Shown in pieces: positions 6,493 through 6,648 of a stretch of 6,648 bases of DNA. Origin of the DNA: Ghiorsea sp. GTDB taxonomy: Bacteria > Pseudomonadota > Zetaproteobacteria > Mariprofundales > Mariprofundaceae. The position numbers and the translations under genes are program-made. The notes beneath the pieces were generated by a model. That model was not told where the DNA came from. It ran no database searches and saw only the letters and a program-made list of their open reading frames with translations. The stretch lies in NCBI GenBank assembly GCA_027053695.1, contig JALUHL010000225.1:1-6648 (forward strand), in the 5' to 3' direction. How positions within the stretch are numbered: the stretch's first letter is position 1; each line of letters opens with the position of its first letter.

Positions 6493-6648
6493 GGGGCTGT
6501 CCCAGATAACTAGGCATTATTTTTTGTAACCTATTGTTTTAACATAGATAATTGATGTTTTGGATTAGAGTAGTTAAAACGCCACTCACATTCCTTCAAA
6601 AAGTAATAAAAATGTTGCTTTGGAATGCCATTGAATTTACGCATATGC
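6493..6648 (-). mobile_element. Insertion sequence end, IS1595/ISXO2-like, partial (continues beyond window)
   Basis: The sequence GGGGCTGTCCCAGATAACT at 6493-6511 has the look of an IS terminal inverted repeat of the IS1595 type. It lies about 40 bases beyond the end of an ISXO2-like transposase frame that points towards it, as expected for the 3' end of such an element. The eight bases just outside (6485-6492, TTTTCTTT) are AT-rich and could be one copy of the 8-bp target duplication typical of this family. The other end lies outside the window, so this could not be confirmed. Confidence 0.65.
6531..6648 (-). CDS. ISXO2-like (IS1595 family) transposase, C-terminal fragment
   Basis: The last 38 residues of a transposase are visible, ending at a TAG at 6533-6531; the rest lies beyond the right edge. 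The fragment reads KFNGIPKQHFYYFLKECEWR and continues with FN...NPKHQL. This is the KFNGI-K-HF...L.ECEWRFN pattern found at the C-terminus of DDE transposases of the ISXO2-like/IS1595 family, which catalyse cut-and-paste or copy movement of their element. After the TAG the same frame stays open for six codons to a second TAG at 6513-6511. Family members as I remember them carry Trp at the position of the first stop, so this TAG may be a late nonsense change from TGG. That would trim only the extreme C-terminus. Confidence 0.75.
   Translation of the reverse strand, partial: HMRKFNGIPKQHFYYFLKECEWRFNYSNPKHQLSMLKQ

Overview
The window looks like chromosomal DNA of a Gram-negative proteobacterium. 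It carries two genes for the inner core of lipopolysaccharide (Kdo activation and heptose phosphorylation), a lipoprotein with a Lol-type sorting signal, an Azotobacter-type 7Fe ferredoxin and RlmN. I could not fix the genus from sequence alone; a marine or iron-oxidising lineage such as the Zetaproteobacteria is only a guess.

Layout, left to right. Positions 1-2691, minus strand, read right to left: rlmN, hldA (rfaE1) and kdsB form a tightly packed unit. rlmN and hldA share an ATGA overlap, and the hldA stop is one base from the kdsB start. kdsB runs off the left edge. Positions 2753-3097, minus: fdxA as a single-gene unit, with an intrinsic terminator on each side (the upstream one belongs to the preceding operon). 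Positions 3260-5388, minus: a two-gene operon with an ATGA overlap. It encodes a 491-aa polytopic coiled-coil membrane protein of no family I recognise, then a von Willebrand A (VWA) lipoprotein predicted to stay in the inner membrane. Positions 5389-5711: a divergent intergenic region. Positions 5712-6317, plus: a membrane-anchored NERD-like protein whose catalytic ExK motif appears lost. Positions 6318-6492 hold no gene I can see. From about 6493 to the right edge is the end of an insertion sequence of the IS1595/ISXO2 type, carrying the C-terminus of its transposase on the minus strand.

Working together: HldA and KdsB supply heptose and Kdo precursors for the LPS inner core, and RlmN is a translation-fidelity enzyme sharing their transcript. 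The membrane protein and the VWA lipoprotein very probably form one inner-membrane complex, because they are translationally coupled and the lipoprotein carries an inner-membrane retention signal. This pair, with the divergent NERD-like protein, is the part of the window most likely to be an undescribed system; its function is unknown. No CRISPR array, tRNA or rRNA was seen.
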